Shown: positions 36,289 through 47,460, numbered from the stretch's first letter. The stretch is 64,000 bases of DNA from Hyphochytrium catenoides (GCA_900088475.1 FLMG01003321.1:1-64000); one strand, 5' to 3'. Made by a program: numbers and translations. The notes: generated from the letters alone by a model not told the origin.

Positions 36289-38355
36289 ATGATGTTCACA
36301 CCGCAACAGCTACGGGGAGCAGGGAGGTATAATGCAAAGACTCGAGTAGGCAACTGGAATGAGGATCAGCGGTTGCAGGAAACCCGCGTGGCAGATTATA
36401 AGATGAAACAGGAGAGAGGAATGCTTGCCACTCAGAAGATGAACAGAAAGCTGGGCACTCTCAATCAAAAGGTATGAGGACGAAGAATACTGCTAAAATC
36501 ACTAGAGAATTACCGATAAGAAATGCCAACCAACTGCAGGTGCCACGAACATACTCTCTCGATGGAAACCTTCACTTCGGAGCCTGCGTCTCTTTTCTCA
36601 GTCTCGAAGCTGAGGCCGTCGTTTCCGTCGATATTTTCGAAGAAACTGCTTTGGGCACCAAAGAATACATCGTCACGGCTGCTAAGGAGGGCAAGGAGCC
36701 TATGGCTCGGAATACTTTTCGTATCGTCCACCCCGGAAACACTGACAGAAATGAAAGCTCAAAAAGGGAGCCATTAAGATTCGGAGATCCTTTCTATCTC
36801 GTTTGCAATGACTCTCTCCGTGTGGCAGAAGGGTCAGCCTTCCTTACTCCACCCATGTATCTGAAGTCCATCCTAAAGAGTGAGAAGCGGTCCAGCCCTG
36901 TATCGGATCAGCAGCAGGTTTTTCTCTCCCTTGGCGCCGACTCCAATGCTCTCTGGCGTATTTTGAAGACTGCAGATGGCGCTAATGGTGGGTCAGAGCG
37001 CGTTTTGGCCGAGGGCCTTCCTGTTGCAGCCAATGAGGCCGTGATTATTCAGCATAAAATGACAGGGAAAGCTCTCTTCTGTTCTAAGGAGCACCACCAA
37101 TCAACGAACTGTGGCAATGAGTTTGAGATCTCGTGTCATAACTCTCACGCGGCAGGGCGCTCTCATAATCTCAGAAAGGAGTTCCACGGCCTAACGACCT
37201 CGGACTCGGGAGCTCGCGCAGAGCTGTTGTTTAACCACTTTAAGGTTCTGACAGCGGCGACGCCAGCCCAGGCGATTGATACCCAGCAGCTGCCGCCGGA
37301 GCCCACAGTAAGCGGAATGTGCAGGAAAATATGCGAGCAAATAACTGAGAATGCCATCCATGGATTGCGGACATTTGTTAACCTGAATCGGCAGTATGTA
37401 GAGAGCGGCAGAGGCTATGTGGACAGGGAGGACATGAAGTTTGCTCTGATGGACTTGGGAGTCCGGCTTACTGTTGAACAAATTGATATTCTCCTTGACC
37501 ACTTTGATAAGGTATGTCAAGCTGATTAGCTGTTTCTCATATGTTATAAGGCTGTCGTCTGTCACGTACGTGGTCTTGTTGGCTATTCAATGCCGTTCTC
37601 TCACTCTCTCCCTGTTTCTATGTGTCGTCTTGTCGTGTAGCCATTGCCTCTTATCTCATCTCGAGGCTAGTTGCTTCTTATAAGTTATTGTGGAGCAGTA
37701 GAAAGTCGTATGTTGCTTGTTCAACTATGTTTTTGACCATAAGCCCGCCTGCCTGGGTTCGCTTCGCATTGGTTCATCGATTCTTATGGCTTTACCTGTG
37801 ACCCCGCTGAGCAGAGAAAAGATGGCATGCTAGCTTTTGAAGAAATAAGGATTGCGCTTCGGGGTGGTCAAATCGCTGAAGCTCGACGAGAAGTTATTAA
37901 TACTGTCTATGACGATATTGAAAGACAAGCAGAGGGTCAAAAGGTCAGTTCATACCATCCTTTTGCCGGTCGAGCGTAGTTCAACAGCAGATCTCGCCAT
38001 GACACTGAAGTGGCCACGTAGGTGACTATGGCCGTACTCCTTGACCTTTACGATGCCAAGGGATACGTTCCCGTTCATGGCGGGAAGTACTCTGAGGATG
38101 CTATCAGAGAAGACTTCGTTCAAGCTTGGGGACCACATGTACGTTGCTCCTTCCTCAACGTTTCTCCTTCAATGCCATTCATGCAAGTACAAGGACTGAT
38201 CACACCGTCTGCCCTGATTCCAGACCCTCAGCGACAGAGTTACAAGGCAAATGTTTGCAGATTTCTATCGAGACGTGTCCCCTATTATCGCAGAAGATCT
38301 CACTTTTGATAGGATGCTCACTTCCTGCTGGCTTTCTCGCATCTCCAAGAAGTAG
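36289..38355 (+). CDS. CFAP161: CFAP161-like ciliary protein fused to EF-hand (calcyphosin-like) region
   Basis: Predicted 510-residue protein. Five exons join in phase: 36289-36471, 36540-37511, 37815-37943, 38022-38138, 38224-38355. The first about 320 residues follow CFAP161, a protein inside the doublet microtubules of motile cilia: RVGNWNEDQRLQETRVADYK near the start, YSLDGNLHFGACVSF, REPLRFGDPFYLVC, IIQHKMTGKALFCS and GNEFEISCHNS. The rest looks like paired EF-hands: GYVDREDMKFALMDLGVRLT, DGMLAFEEIRIALRGGQI, VTMAVLLDLYDAKGYVPVHG and RVTRQMFADFYRDVSPIIAE, the last strongly like the calcyphosin tail. Animal CFAP161 (about 300 residues) lacks this tail as far as I recall. Ca2+ ligands look incomplete in several loops, so binding is uncertain. 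It implies a motile cilium in the organism. Confidence 0.85.
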
Positions 38356-38467
38356 CGGGACAGGCACCTTCTTATTCTGAGCCTGAAGTGTGAGACGAAG
38401 AGGCAGGAGAACCGACACTGTTATCATTTTAAACGGCGAGAATCACATCTGTAACACTAGCTTGTCA

Positions 38468-38971
38468 CTAGCTTTGCGACGTCTCTTTTTGCTTTAGTTC
38501 CCACTCCATTCCACCTCGACACGACGGTGAAGGGTTGATTTTGCCTCCAGAGGTCTCCCACTGCGCTGGGGTTTTACTCTGAATAGATAGTGCATGAACA
38601 CCGTTCTTCAGCTCTTCTCCTAGCAGCTCATTGACCATGCGATGCCTCTGGATGAGAGGCACGCCTTCAAATGAATCTGAAACCACGACGACCTACGGTT
38701 GGAGAGCCACTCAGCATAGGTCAAAGGAACCTCATTGGGTCGCTAATGGAAATGTCTTATATTAGCTTGGCTTACCTTGAAGTGGGTCTCGGATCCTGCT
38801 GGTACATTATGCATATAGCTCTCATTGATAACTTCAAGGTACTGAGGCGAAAAGGCGCTCAGTAGCTTTGACACAATCTTCTCTTGAAAGGGCCCTTTCC
38901 CTGATGTCTACACGGCCACGTTACACTTCAACTTTCTAAGCACTAAGGTAAGTTTGTGGGCGTACCGCCAT
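38468..38971 (-). CDS. BOLA: BolA-like protein
   Basis: Predicted 120-residue BolA-family protein, a partner of monothiol glutaredoxins in iron-sulfur cluster handling. Exons: 38971-38966 (only ATG GCG), 38907-38776, 38692-38468. The fold signature is complete: [27 protein letters not shown] with [20 protein letters not shown], then [20 protein letters not shown] and TPAQW. The invariant His of the helix-turn-helix (RHR) is present. A 27-residue polar tail follows. The two-codon first exon is my inference; it gives [12 protein letters not shown], close to known BolA starts, and phases agree. A longer N-terminus with a mitochondrial signal encoded further upstream is possible. It lies tail-to-tail with the CFAP161-like gene, 112 bases apart. 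Confidence 0.85.
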
Positions 38972-39341
38972 CCTTCTAGCTCCCCAGGGTGTAGGCGACC
39001 TACGCAGAAGGAGTCTTTGCAAAGGGCCTATTCCTGGCACGGGGGAAAGAACAAGGCAACTTTAGTCGAAGCAGTGCTTCTCCCATTCGGTAAAACGACA
39101 ACCTGCAAGCATGAATGTAGCAGCTGTCCTGTCTAAACCTTGAAAGGATGGCTTGAGGTCGCGAGAGCCAGATTGACCCACAGGACTCCTGGTGAACCGC
39201 TGATTGGCACTGAAAGGAGACGATGCAACACTAATGAAGGTCCAAACAACGCAGCGGCAAAGCAGAAGACAGACAAGGTAGAGGTGTGGAAGGAGAGATC
39301 AAGATGTGTCTCTGACTTCATCCGTTGTCTCACCTCGAGCT

Positions 39342-39806
39342 ATGAGTCTGGACCAGAGTTCTGATGATGCTCTTCTGCTCTCTGAAGGTACGAATGTGCC
39401 AACGTGCCTGCGCAGACTCTGTTGGTAAGCGATAATCACAAAGGCTGATAACTAGCGTAGGGCTAGAAGAGTGGTAACAGGATTAAAGATCATAAGATCT
39501 AGTTATCCGTAAGCTTAAGTTTCTGTTTGATGCTTTCTGTCTTTGTTACTTTTGTGAGATCTATTGAAGCGATCCCCCAAATCCCCCAGACACTTCAAGG
39601 AAGAAGTAGTAGAGCTTCGCTTTGATCCCCGAGACACCTTAGACCTTAGTAAAGCTTTTCAGAAGTTAGATCACCTTGATGTGAGGAAGACGGCGCTTGT
39701 CTACGAGCTCATCTTGCGCTCTTACCACCCTTCCCACAGTCTCCGTACGTGCGAAAACTGCGTGACAGGCAATAGACCATATCATTCTCACTGTGACCCA
39801 GCGTGA
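39342..39806 (+). CDS. Small unknown protein upstream of CSN6
   Basis: Predicted 97-residue protein from two exons in phase, 39342-39387 and 39559-39806, giving MSLDQSSDDALLLSEDLLKR at the start. A central charged part (HFKEEVVELRFDPRDTLDLS, then KALVYELI-like helix KTALVYELILRSYHPSH) looks like ordered protein. The Cys/His-rich end (CENCVTGNRPYHSHC) may instead be intron read-through, because a fair donor (GTACGTG) occurs at 39753. The stop lies 53 bases before the CSN6 start codon on the same strand. I do not recognise a family. Existence is moderately supported by codon-like texture and phase only. Confidence 0.4.
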
Positions 39807-39859
39807 TAGTTCGCAGGGCATATCGCCTTAAGAACAAGTCTCCCTAGGGAACCTCCATC

Positions 39860-41489
39860 ATGGCTATGGCTCCTGTCATCGAGAATGACTCTGGTGGTGC
39901 AAGAGTAGTCAACCTTCATCCAGTAAGTGGGAACTGGACAAGGGCCTTCTCATTGCGATATTCTGACGACTAACGGAATCCTGCCTGCACGATGTTTAGC
40001 TCGTCATCATTAATATCTCGGAACACTTTACTCGCGCTTGCCTAGCGGGAGATCAGGGTAGTGTCAACCGACAAAAGATATACGGTCTTCTTTTTGGAGT
40101 TCAGAACGGCCTCGTAGTTGATATTTATAACTCCTTTGAGGTTCCGGCATCTCGGGGAGATAGTGGTCGAAGTGGAACAGAGTTCAATAAGGAGTACGTT
40201 GAGTCCATCAAGGAGCAATGTACGTAGCTCTAGGCCAGATTAAGCCCTTCGAAGTTCTCAGTCCCTGCCTCCTCTCTAATGTGCCCTGCAGTCACTGCCG
40301 TCTTTCCAAAGTATGAGCTCTTAGGATGGTATAGCACAGGGCCCGAAGTAGGACCAGGCGATCTGACAACGCACAGAGCGGTAGGTCTAAGAGATAAAAA
40401 GCAGCTGACTCTCTCTCACTCTCTGTCGGGCCCTCTAGATGCTTCAGTTCAATGAGAGTCCACTCTACCTTCTTATGGACCCGTCGGCAGATGCGGCCTC
40501 GAAAGACCTTCCCGTCACTATGTATGAGTCAGAAATTCATGTACAGAACGATATACCGACGATGATTCTCGTTCGTACTGCATACAAAATTGAGACACTT
40601 GAGACCGAAAGGATTGGCATTGATCACATAGCCAAAGTGTCACCTACGGATGGATCATCGTCGTGTAAGTACATGGTCTTTGCCGATTGCGCTTCTTTGC
40701 CCTAGGCTCAGCACGTACTAATACTCGTGTGCTGCTGTTTGGGCGAATGTTTGCTATAAGCTTGGCTTAAATGTTTTCTCGTCCAAGCTTGTGTTTGACT
40801 GTACGCGAAACATCTCTCCTTTCTCCATATCCTCTAGTGGGTTTGCACTTAGATGCAGTCAAGACGGCCGTCACCAAGGTCGACGACCGCATCCAAGTCC
40901 TCCTGCAATATTTGGAACAGACCAAATCAGGTAAACTGCCTCTAGTGGGCTATGACGTAGAGAAATGCGGGAGGCAAGGTTAATTCGATGGAAGATGGAA
41001 GAGACATACTGCTAAGACCCGGGCAGGGGAGGCTACAGAGAATTTCAAAAGCAGCGCAAAGGGAGGATGACACACTCTTTTTCTCCTCTCAGGAGACGTT
41101 GCTCCAGACCACCGCCTGCTTCGACAGCTATCAAGAGTGTGCAACCAACTACCTGTCGTAGATGCTCCATCCTTTAGAACAGAGTTTCTCAAGGTAGCTT
41201 CTAATGTCGTAGTCCGGCCCCTCTTCATCACGATTGTTTCGCCTCCCTTCGATTCGTCCAATTTACATGGGAAGCTCCATGACATATTCCAACTACTCTT
41301 GTTCGATGTTTGGCCAGCTCCATCCTTTTATTGTTCCTCAAAGAGATATGTCTTTTCTCCTCACAGGAATACAACGATACTCTGCTTTTGACCTACCTGG
41401 CCAGCATGACAAAAGGAACTGCCTCTGTCAACGATCTAGTCGACAAATTCCTTTTGATGCACGACCCTAGGAAAAAGGGTTCCTTATAG
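39860..41489 (+). CDS. CSN6: COP9 signalosome subunit 6
   Basis: Predicted 304-residue MPN-domain subunit of the COP9 signalosome, which removes Nedd8 from cullins. Seven exons join in phase: 39860-39922, 40000-40219, 40292-40380, 40439-40664, 40838-40930, 41093-41193, 41367-41489. MPN landmarks: LHPLVIINISEHFTRARLAG, VNRQKIYGLLFGVQNGLVVD, YELLGWYSTGPEVGPGDLTT. The JAMM zinc-binding HxHx7SxxD motif is absent, as expected for CSN6 (the catalytic subunit is CSN5). The C-terminal half has LQYLEQTKSGDVAPDHRLLR, VCNQLPVVDAPSFRTEFLK and EYNDTLLLTYLASMTKGTAS, which separate it from the related eIF3f and Rpn8 proteins. Confidence 0.95.
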
Positions 41490-41882
41490 CCTTTTGGCGA
41501 GGCGGCTATACTAGTCTTCTCACTATCAATCAGACTAATCACACTGCCAAAAGAAAGGAAGAACGTAGACCGAGACAACAGCAGGATTGGACAAGCCTCT
41601 AATTCTCATATGTCGCGCTCTACTATGAAGGTTCCAGTGTCATCCTCCCTCAGAAGTTAGTGTACGTTAGCGAGGGTACCCACTCTTCGGTCATATTTGT
41701 CAATTTTATTTTGCTACTTCCCCATGTGGGGACGGCAATCAGGCATTGACTTCTCCTTTCTACAGTTACAATGCACGAAGCCTAAAAAAAATAATAAGAG
41801 TTGGAGTTGCACCTGCAGAGGCAGAGAATAATGAGATAACGCGAATAAGAAAAGAATAAGAGAGAAAAGGAGAATACTAGCA
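41490..41882. other. Convergent intergenic region
   Basis: These are the 3' flanks of CSN6 (plus) and the Myb factor (minus). No gene is supported. AAATAATAA-type A-rich sequence at about 41785 is compatible with 3'-end processing but is not diagnostic. Confidence 0.45.
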
Positions 41883-43204
41883 CTAGAAAGGACCATTGAG
41901 TTCTACCAAGTCCTGAGAGTTAAGAAAGGAGTCGGAGTCAAAAGGCTCTTCCCAGAAGTCATGGCCTTGTTTTTCTCCTTCCTCTGATGTCGATGAAGCC
42001 GTCATCTCTTTCAAATCTTCCTCTGGTTTGGAGAAGTCCATCACCGGATCCTGGGGCTCTTCTACGACAAAACTATTGTTCAACCAGCCGCAATCCTCGT
42101 CTTCTTCTAGTAGAGAGCCAACTTCCAGAGACGAGGATGAAGACGGATTGGGGAACTTGAAGGGGGAATAAGCGATCTCGCCCAGAGAGAGGGGCAATCT
42201 TTGTGTGGCCTCAATGTCGCTAACTGAGGTGGGGCTGCCCTCTACCAGGTACAGACCCGGGCTGTGCATCTGGGTCTGGATGGCAGGAGATGAGTATTTG
42301 AGCTTCTTTGGCTCAGCTGTGCTCTCTTCTTGGGACAGACAAGCGGTCAACGAAGAACGCTTCTTTTCGTTGTTAACGGCGTACTTGCTGCTGGTCTCTA
42401 ACATTGCCGGCGCTCGCTCTCCAGCTACTGTTGATGGGTTGACTGAAGCTGTCTGAACAATGGTTATATTGGAAAGCTTCCCCTTCTGGATAACCTTCCT
42501 TGTTTCCTTCGCCTTCAGTCTGTAAGACTAGTGTGAAAAGAAACCAATCGTCAATTGATATGGACGTCCCAAAAATAGACTGAAATCGAGAACTGAGGAA
42601 GCGTTCGCATAGGCAGCAGCTAAGACGGAAAGCAGTTGAGAACGCTTTGGCTCATAGCCGCTGAAAAAGAGGAAGAAGTTCGTGCTGCCACAACTAGTTC
42701 TTACTCTTGACGGAGACTGGGCAATGCTAGACGTGATGAGCTTAGGTTCATTGTTCTCACTGCTCGGTAACAAAGCCTGACCATTCTATTGGAGAAAGTG
42801 AGGTTTGAGGAGTTGGAATAGAGAAAGACCGAAAGATTGGTCAGGCGCTAGCATTTCTCCTTCCCGCAAAGCATCATACCTCATTAGCCTTTACAAGCTT
42901 CTGAAAATACTTTTGCGCATGAGTACGCACTTGGACAACGGTCCGAGTAGCGATCTACCAGATCACGGAGCGGGAAGCGAGAGCCAGGAGAATGAAGAAT
43001 CAACAAGGCGGGAGGAATGAGTGACAAGTGTCTTGGGTCGAGAAGAGTTCAGCATTGTCTCACCATGGCAGCTATCTTCTTCCAAGCCTTTCCGTGCAAC
43101 TCGACGCCTTTAAGGAACATGTTGTGTTCCTCAGCCGTCCACCGTCCAACATTCTCTGCGCCACGAGCATTTGCCTGTCCATTGCTATGCACAGTGGTCA
43201 TCAT
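41883..43204 (-). CDS. Single-repeat Myb transcription factor, SHAQKYF type
   Basis: Predicted 308-residue nuclear protein. Four exons join in phase: 43204-43064, 42954-42880, 42785-42705, 42512-41883. The single Myb repeat is split between the first two exons: GRWTAEEHNMFLKGVELHGK, AWKKIAAM, then IATRTVVQVRTHAQKYFQKL. VRTHAQKYF is the local version of the SHAQKYF motif, which marks a class of one-repeat Myb proteins in plants, stramenopiles and amoebozoans. The rest is Ser/Glu/Asp-rich, as in activation regions (for example SLLEEDEDCGWLNNSFVVEE). The acceptor of the last exon (42512) was placed by phase; a nearby AG seven bases earlier on the transcript would break the frame. Target genes are unknown. 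Confidence 0.85.
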
Positions 43205-45261
43205 GATACTATCCCTAGCTCTTATTAAGCGCAGCCGTCTGCAGAATATACTGTGCGTCAGACCACGCTTCTTCCCCAGATAAACAAGAGACATAATCAC
43301 CTTTAGCATTCACACATAGGAAATACCTTCCCAGAGACCCTTTACTTTTGCAAGGCCCTAGCGAGGATCACGCCTATCCGGACAGCCATACGTTAGGTAC
43401 CCTGCTGTCTCCATATACACTTGATCCCAGTACCTGCTGAGTATGAAGGTGTCCTCCTTTGAAGGCTAACTCTCGTCGAGTTCGCAAGTCTAGTTCATGG
43501 CCCCAGCTACCATCACAGTTGCGGATGACTGAAGTGAGATACCTGATGGAAGCGCCCAATAAAAGCCCTCACTGTAGTGTCTAGAACAGCCACGGATCAG
43601 ATGTAAACCGAGGATTCGGACCGCAGTTAGTCTCCGCACTTTCACCATTCGTTGCAGTACATGCTAAGTCTTACCAAGGAGGGGAAGCTCTGCCTAATAT
43701 CAGTTGCAATTGCTGCGATTGGGCTGTCTAGCAGATCACTATATATGAGAGAACTTGGCCAAAACGGTGCCAGAGAACGCCTGGAGAAGTCTGCCTTTCC
43801 TCTTGAAGCTTCGCTTTGTCTTCAGCCCGCAGCGTGGACGGCGGAAGCGGTGCCGCGGTCAGCCGAGGCGTGCTAATCAGCAGTAATCATATCGTAGACT
43901 ATAGTAGTATGACCTTCAAGATGGCCACTCCAGGCGTTATGCCAAACTACTTGGCGTAGTGGTAACCTAGCCTTTAATAGTAAGGTGTCATGTGAACTTG
44001 CGGCTAAAAGGAAGCGTCCGAGGGGAGGTCTGAGTTCGATCTCACGTCAATAACGGCTATCACCCAAGCGAGGAATCCTTTCTCTCAATGAAGCTTTCAT
44101 TTCCTGCTTCCTGCACTAAGTTACTGATATAGGTTTATATCTTTCAGACATCTATTGTGAAATGTTTCTGATTCGAGGAGTTGAAAGATCCGAAGACGGC
44201 CGAATCTTGGGACTTTGTGAAAAGTGAAAAGCCACAAAACACAAACCAAACGACGTGCCCGCGCATTATTTATTAGGACAGCGCATTCTGAAGACTCAAT
44301 CAACAGCGAATTTTCCATTATAAAGGAAGGACAATCAGAGATCGCTGTTCTTCAAATCTCTACGGAGACTGGGTGTCCTCCTGTCCTCACCTTTCTTGCT
44401 GTCCTAGTTAAAGCAGCAGCCACAAGCCATCTCCTGTGTATACCGTAGTGATAGACTTGTGATAGGGATGGTCTCTGCTCTACCGGAGCGGACCGCCAAA
44501 CAAGGACGGAGTTCATTGCTAAAGAGTAGTGGTTGAAGCGACAGCTGGGGATTGCCATAAACCTTGAATTATATGTTTCCAAGAAGTACCCGAGTGGGAG
44601 GAACAATGTAGGGCAACTGGGAATGCTGGCAAAAGCGGTATGGTTTAGGTTTTGAGGCCATTCGGCCGCCTTTGTCTTCCTGTGGTGGCACTTGCTGGGA
44701 TCGCACCAAATCGTTTGAAGAGATAGAGCAAGGAACACAATGGCTGGCTCATCTGCCGCGCAAAGAGCTGGCTATGTGCTGCATTGCACGTAGTCGTTAG
44801 CCATAATACTACCATCCTAGGCTACGATCTACTTCAATACCACTTCGGAGACACGGGGAGGTGCTCCTGTCACCACCTAGTAAAACTTATTTCCGGGGTG
44901 ATAGTAACTGAAGGTATTATTAGTCTTTCTTTACTGAGAAGCAAAGCCCGAAGGCTTGGACTGAACGTGATAAAGGCCCTGGTGCTGGCTGGTGTATAAA
45001 TGCAGGATGTCCACTGCTCTGTACTGGTCCTCTTCTTCGTCTAGCAAAGTCCTTTACATTGAGAGTGCCCCGATTAGATCGTAGAAATTTACCCTCGAGG
45101 CTAATATCTATGACCGCACCTTCTTAGCAGAGGCCCCAGTAAGCTAGTCCGGCCATGGGCAGTCTTCTCGCAGTAATCACGAAATCAAGCCCTTTGTCTT
45201 GAAGGTTTGTTCCCATCAAACCTGCTAGGCATGGTGCGCGGCCATCGCTAAGCCTCAAAAG
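43205..45261. other. Long intergenic region with a tRNA-like motif, no supported gene
   Basis: About 2 kb between the Myb factor (its upstream side) and the 3' end of the deacetylase gene. Open frames at 43652-43876 (plus) and 44738-44352 (minus) lack an ATG with context or any family trait. Sequence at 43951-44042 contains words like pol III A and B boxes but does not fold as a tRNA. Otherwise I see nothing. Confidence 0.45.
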
Positions 45262-46773
45262 CTAAGACAGAGAACCCTTAGGCTCTGCAGGTGAAGCCGT
45301 ATTAGAAGGCCTCTGTTCCTTCACGCTACCAAAGACCCTACGATCATCACCATACGCTAGCTGTCCAGCCACAAAAGTAGCCAAGACTTCAAGCTTATCG
45401 TTCAGCAGCACAAGGTCGGCATCGGAGCCAGGCTCTAAGCTGCCCTTCTTCTTCTCGATCCCCAAGGCACGTGCAGGCTGAAGACTAGCTGCTTCTAGTG
45501 CCTCCACAGTGCTACAGCCCGTCGACCTTCTGAACTCCCTTACACAATGATCCATCGATACCGCACTACCAGCCAGAGTTTGGGTCCCACTTATCACCGC
45601 ACGACATCCATTTACCTCCACGTCGAGGTCACCTAACTTGTGCCTTCCACTAGGAAGCCCCATGGCTTGCATAGCATCGGTCACTAACACCAATCCCCCC
45701 GGATGCGCTTGGTAAGCAATCTTAACGGAAGAGGGATGAGTGTGAATTCCGTCGGCTATGATGCCATAAAATGGTTGAGCTTCCTTGGTACCCAGGAGTC
45801 CCACCAACCCTGGATCTCGGTGATGGAAAGTAGGCATAGCATTAAACATGTGGGTGACCATGCTTGCCCCTGCCTTGTACCCCGCAAGGGATTGGTCGAA
45901 GTTAGCCATAGAATGACCCATGGAGACTATGATTCCCCTCTTCGTCAGCTCTTTGATGGCTGATAGTGCGCCGTTGAGTTCTGGGGCTAAAGTAATAATC
46001 TTTACATTCTCCAAGCTTCCATAGCGCTCCACAATGCTTTCAATACCCTCAGATGGCGCTGCCACGTATTGCGGATTGTGAGCGCCTTTCTTCTCAGGAC
46101 TCATAAAAGGCCCTTCCAGATGTAGTCCCAGTACAGAGGCGCCTACCGCCGCATCTCCTGTGTAACATGAAAGTTTGGGTAGAATCTTATGATATTTCTT
46201 CGCAGAGGATGATACGATAGTTGGGCAGAAGCTAGTCACCCCATACTTCAAGAGCCCTCTACCCACCGCCCTGAGATAGCTCTGGTCGCAGTCTGAATCA
46301 CTGAAATCTACACCGAAGGCTCCATTCAATTGTATATCAATGAAGCCAGGAGCAATAATGGCTCCTCTGCCATCCACAACAAGATCTGCCCGAAACTCTT
46401 GATGACTCGAGGAACGATAGAAGCGTCCCTGCGGGTCGATGATGACCCCGTTCTCAATCCAAAGGTCCTCCTTCACTAGCCTGTGACGGCGCAGGATCCG
46501 GCAATTCGTCATCTGTACCACGAACCGTCTATGGAGATCTCTTGGGGGCGTCCGGAGAGAGGCCAGCTGGTCAGATTTCAGGCCCTCCGCGTCCTCTGTC
46601 TCGTTTATCGCCTCAGCTGGGAGCACTATTCTCTGGCGCTTGATGTGTAACTCCCCTTTCTCCGAGGACCCCCTGCCGGCTGAGTGGAAGACGACCTTAC
46701 TATCTAGCTTGACATTGGGGGTAGTCATAGGCATGTTGACTGGGGAACGCTGTGGTGATAAAGGATGCTTCAT
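45262..46773 (-). CDS. AMDHD2: N-acetylglucosamine-6-phosphate deacetylase
   Basis: Predicted 503-residue amidohydrolase that converts GlcNAc-6-phosphate to glucosamine-6-phosphate and acetate in amino-sugar salvage. One uninterrupted ORF. After an unusual N-terminal extension of about 85 residues come the NagA parts: IAPGFIDIQLNGAFGVDFSD, LGLHLEGPFMSPEKKGAHNP with the metal-binding Glu, IIVSMGHSMANFDQ and MVTHMFNAMPTFHHRDPG with metal-site His residues, GIIADGIHTHPSSVKIAY, and LVLVTDAMQAMGLPSG with the catalytic Asp. VISGTQTLAGSAVSMDHCVR and GSLEPGSDADLVLLND close the barrel and small beta domain. Family members are usually about 380-410 residues; the extra N-terminus is low-complexity and the true start may be an internal Met. 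It is divergent from eIF2B beta. Confidence 0.95.
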   Translation of the reverse strand: MKHPLSPQRSPVNMPMTTPNVKLDSKVVFHSAGRGSSEKGELHIKRQRIVLPAEAINETEDAEGLKSDQLASLRTPPRDLHRRFVVQMTNCRILRRHRLVKEDLWIENGVIIDPQGRFYRSSSHQEFRADLVVDGRGAIIAPGFIDIQLNGAFGVDFSDSDCDQSYLRAVGRGLLKYGVTSFCPTIVSSSAKKYHKILPKLSCYTGDAAVGASVLGLHLEGPFMSPEKKGAHNPQYVAAPSEGIESIVERYGSLENVKIITLAPELNGALSAIKELTKRGIIVSMGHSMANFDQSLAGYKAGASMVTHMFNAMPTFHHRDPGLVGLLGTKEAQPFYGIIADGIHTHPSSVKIAYQAHPGGLVLVTDAMQAMGLPSGRHKLGDLDVEVNGCRAVISGTQTLAGSAVSMDHCVREFRRSTGCSTVEALEAASLQPARALGIEKKKGSLEPGSDADLVLLNDKLEVLATFVAGQLAYGDDRRVFGSVKEQRPSNTASPAEPKGSLS

Positions 46774-47460
46774 CCTTCCCCCTTCGTTTCTTAAGTAATG
46801 GCCAACTGTTGGCAGAAAAGTAAACAGCCTTATGACTCCGTACTCGTTTACTCAGCAGATAAGGGCTCAGAATTGTGGCGCGGGCTTCCATACCACCCTC
46901 CCACCAAACTAGACTATCAGAAGCTCCGCCTTGACCTGGAACGGTGTATGATTGTGGTGACAATGCTCTGCTGCGTACCAACGTTGATGTGTTCAGCGAT
47001 CTGGAAGTTCGTTCTCCCTGCTTTCTGACTGCAGGGGAGACGAAGCTTGAAGATGAAGATTCTTCCCGTGATGCGGCGAAATCCGTTGTGGCATCTGGAA
47101 CGAATCCTTCAAAGAAGTTTATATCTGTGAAATAAAACTCAGATATAGAATATATGAGCAACTAACGCAACATTCCTTTGAAGCTTTTAGAAAAGTGAAA
47201 TGTGAAAGGGAGAAGGTTTGACTTGACATCTGGACATGTAATGGCTCCTGGGGGTTCCCTGAAATCTTAGTGGAGATCCATTGAGTTTCTCATCAGCTGC
47301 AGAATTTCAGAAGTCAGGAAACGTATCAGCAGCAGCATCTGTGACCTCATGGAATCGGGGACTGTGCCCCAGTGCGGCGGTGAATCTGCATTTCGAGGCG
47401 TCAGTCAACCAGAGGGAAGCTGCTAATACTGCCCTCGTAAGTGGGCGTCGGTCAAGGACA
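46774..47460. promoter_or_regulatory. Divergent intergenic region, probable promoters
   Basis: This lies between the start codons of the deacetylase (minus) and eIF2B beta (plus). A 153-codon minus-strand frame (47161-46700) overlaps the deacetylase N-terminus in another frame and shows no family trait. An in-frame open stretch precedes the eIF2B beta ATG (from about 47281), so that protein could be longer at its N-terminus. Confidence 0.4.

Noticed and set aside
43951..44060. Functional tRNA gene
   Set aside because: The box-like words are present, but the T-arm is defective and acceptor and anticodon arms do not pair properly. It is kept only as a weak finding.
44352..44738. 128-codon minus-strand ORF
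   Set aside because: It has no ATG start, no family trait, no splice partners and lies in otherwise empty intergenic DNA.
46700..47161. 153-codon minus-strand ORF upstream of the deacetylase
   Set aside because: It overlaps the deacetylase start in another frame and lacks conserved features. I could not join it in phase as an upstream exon.
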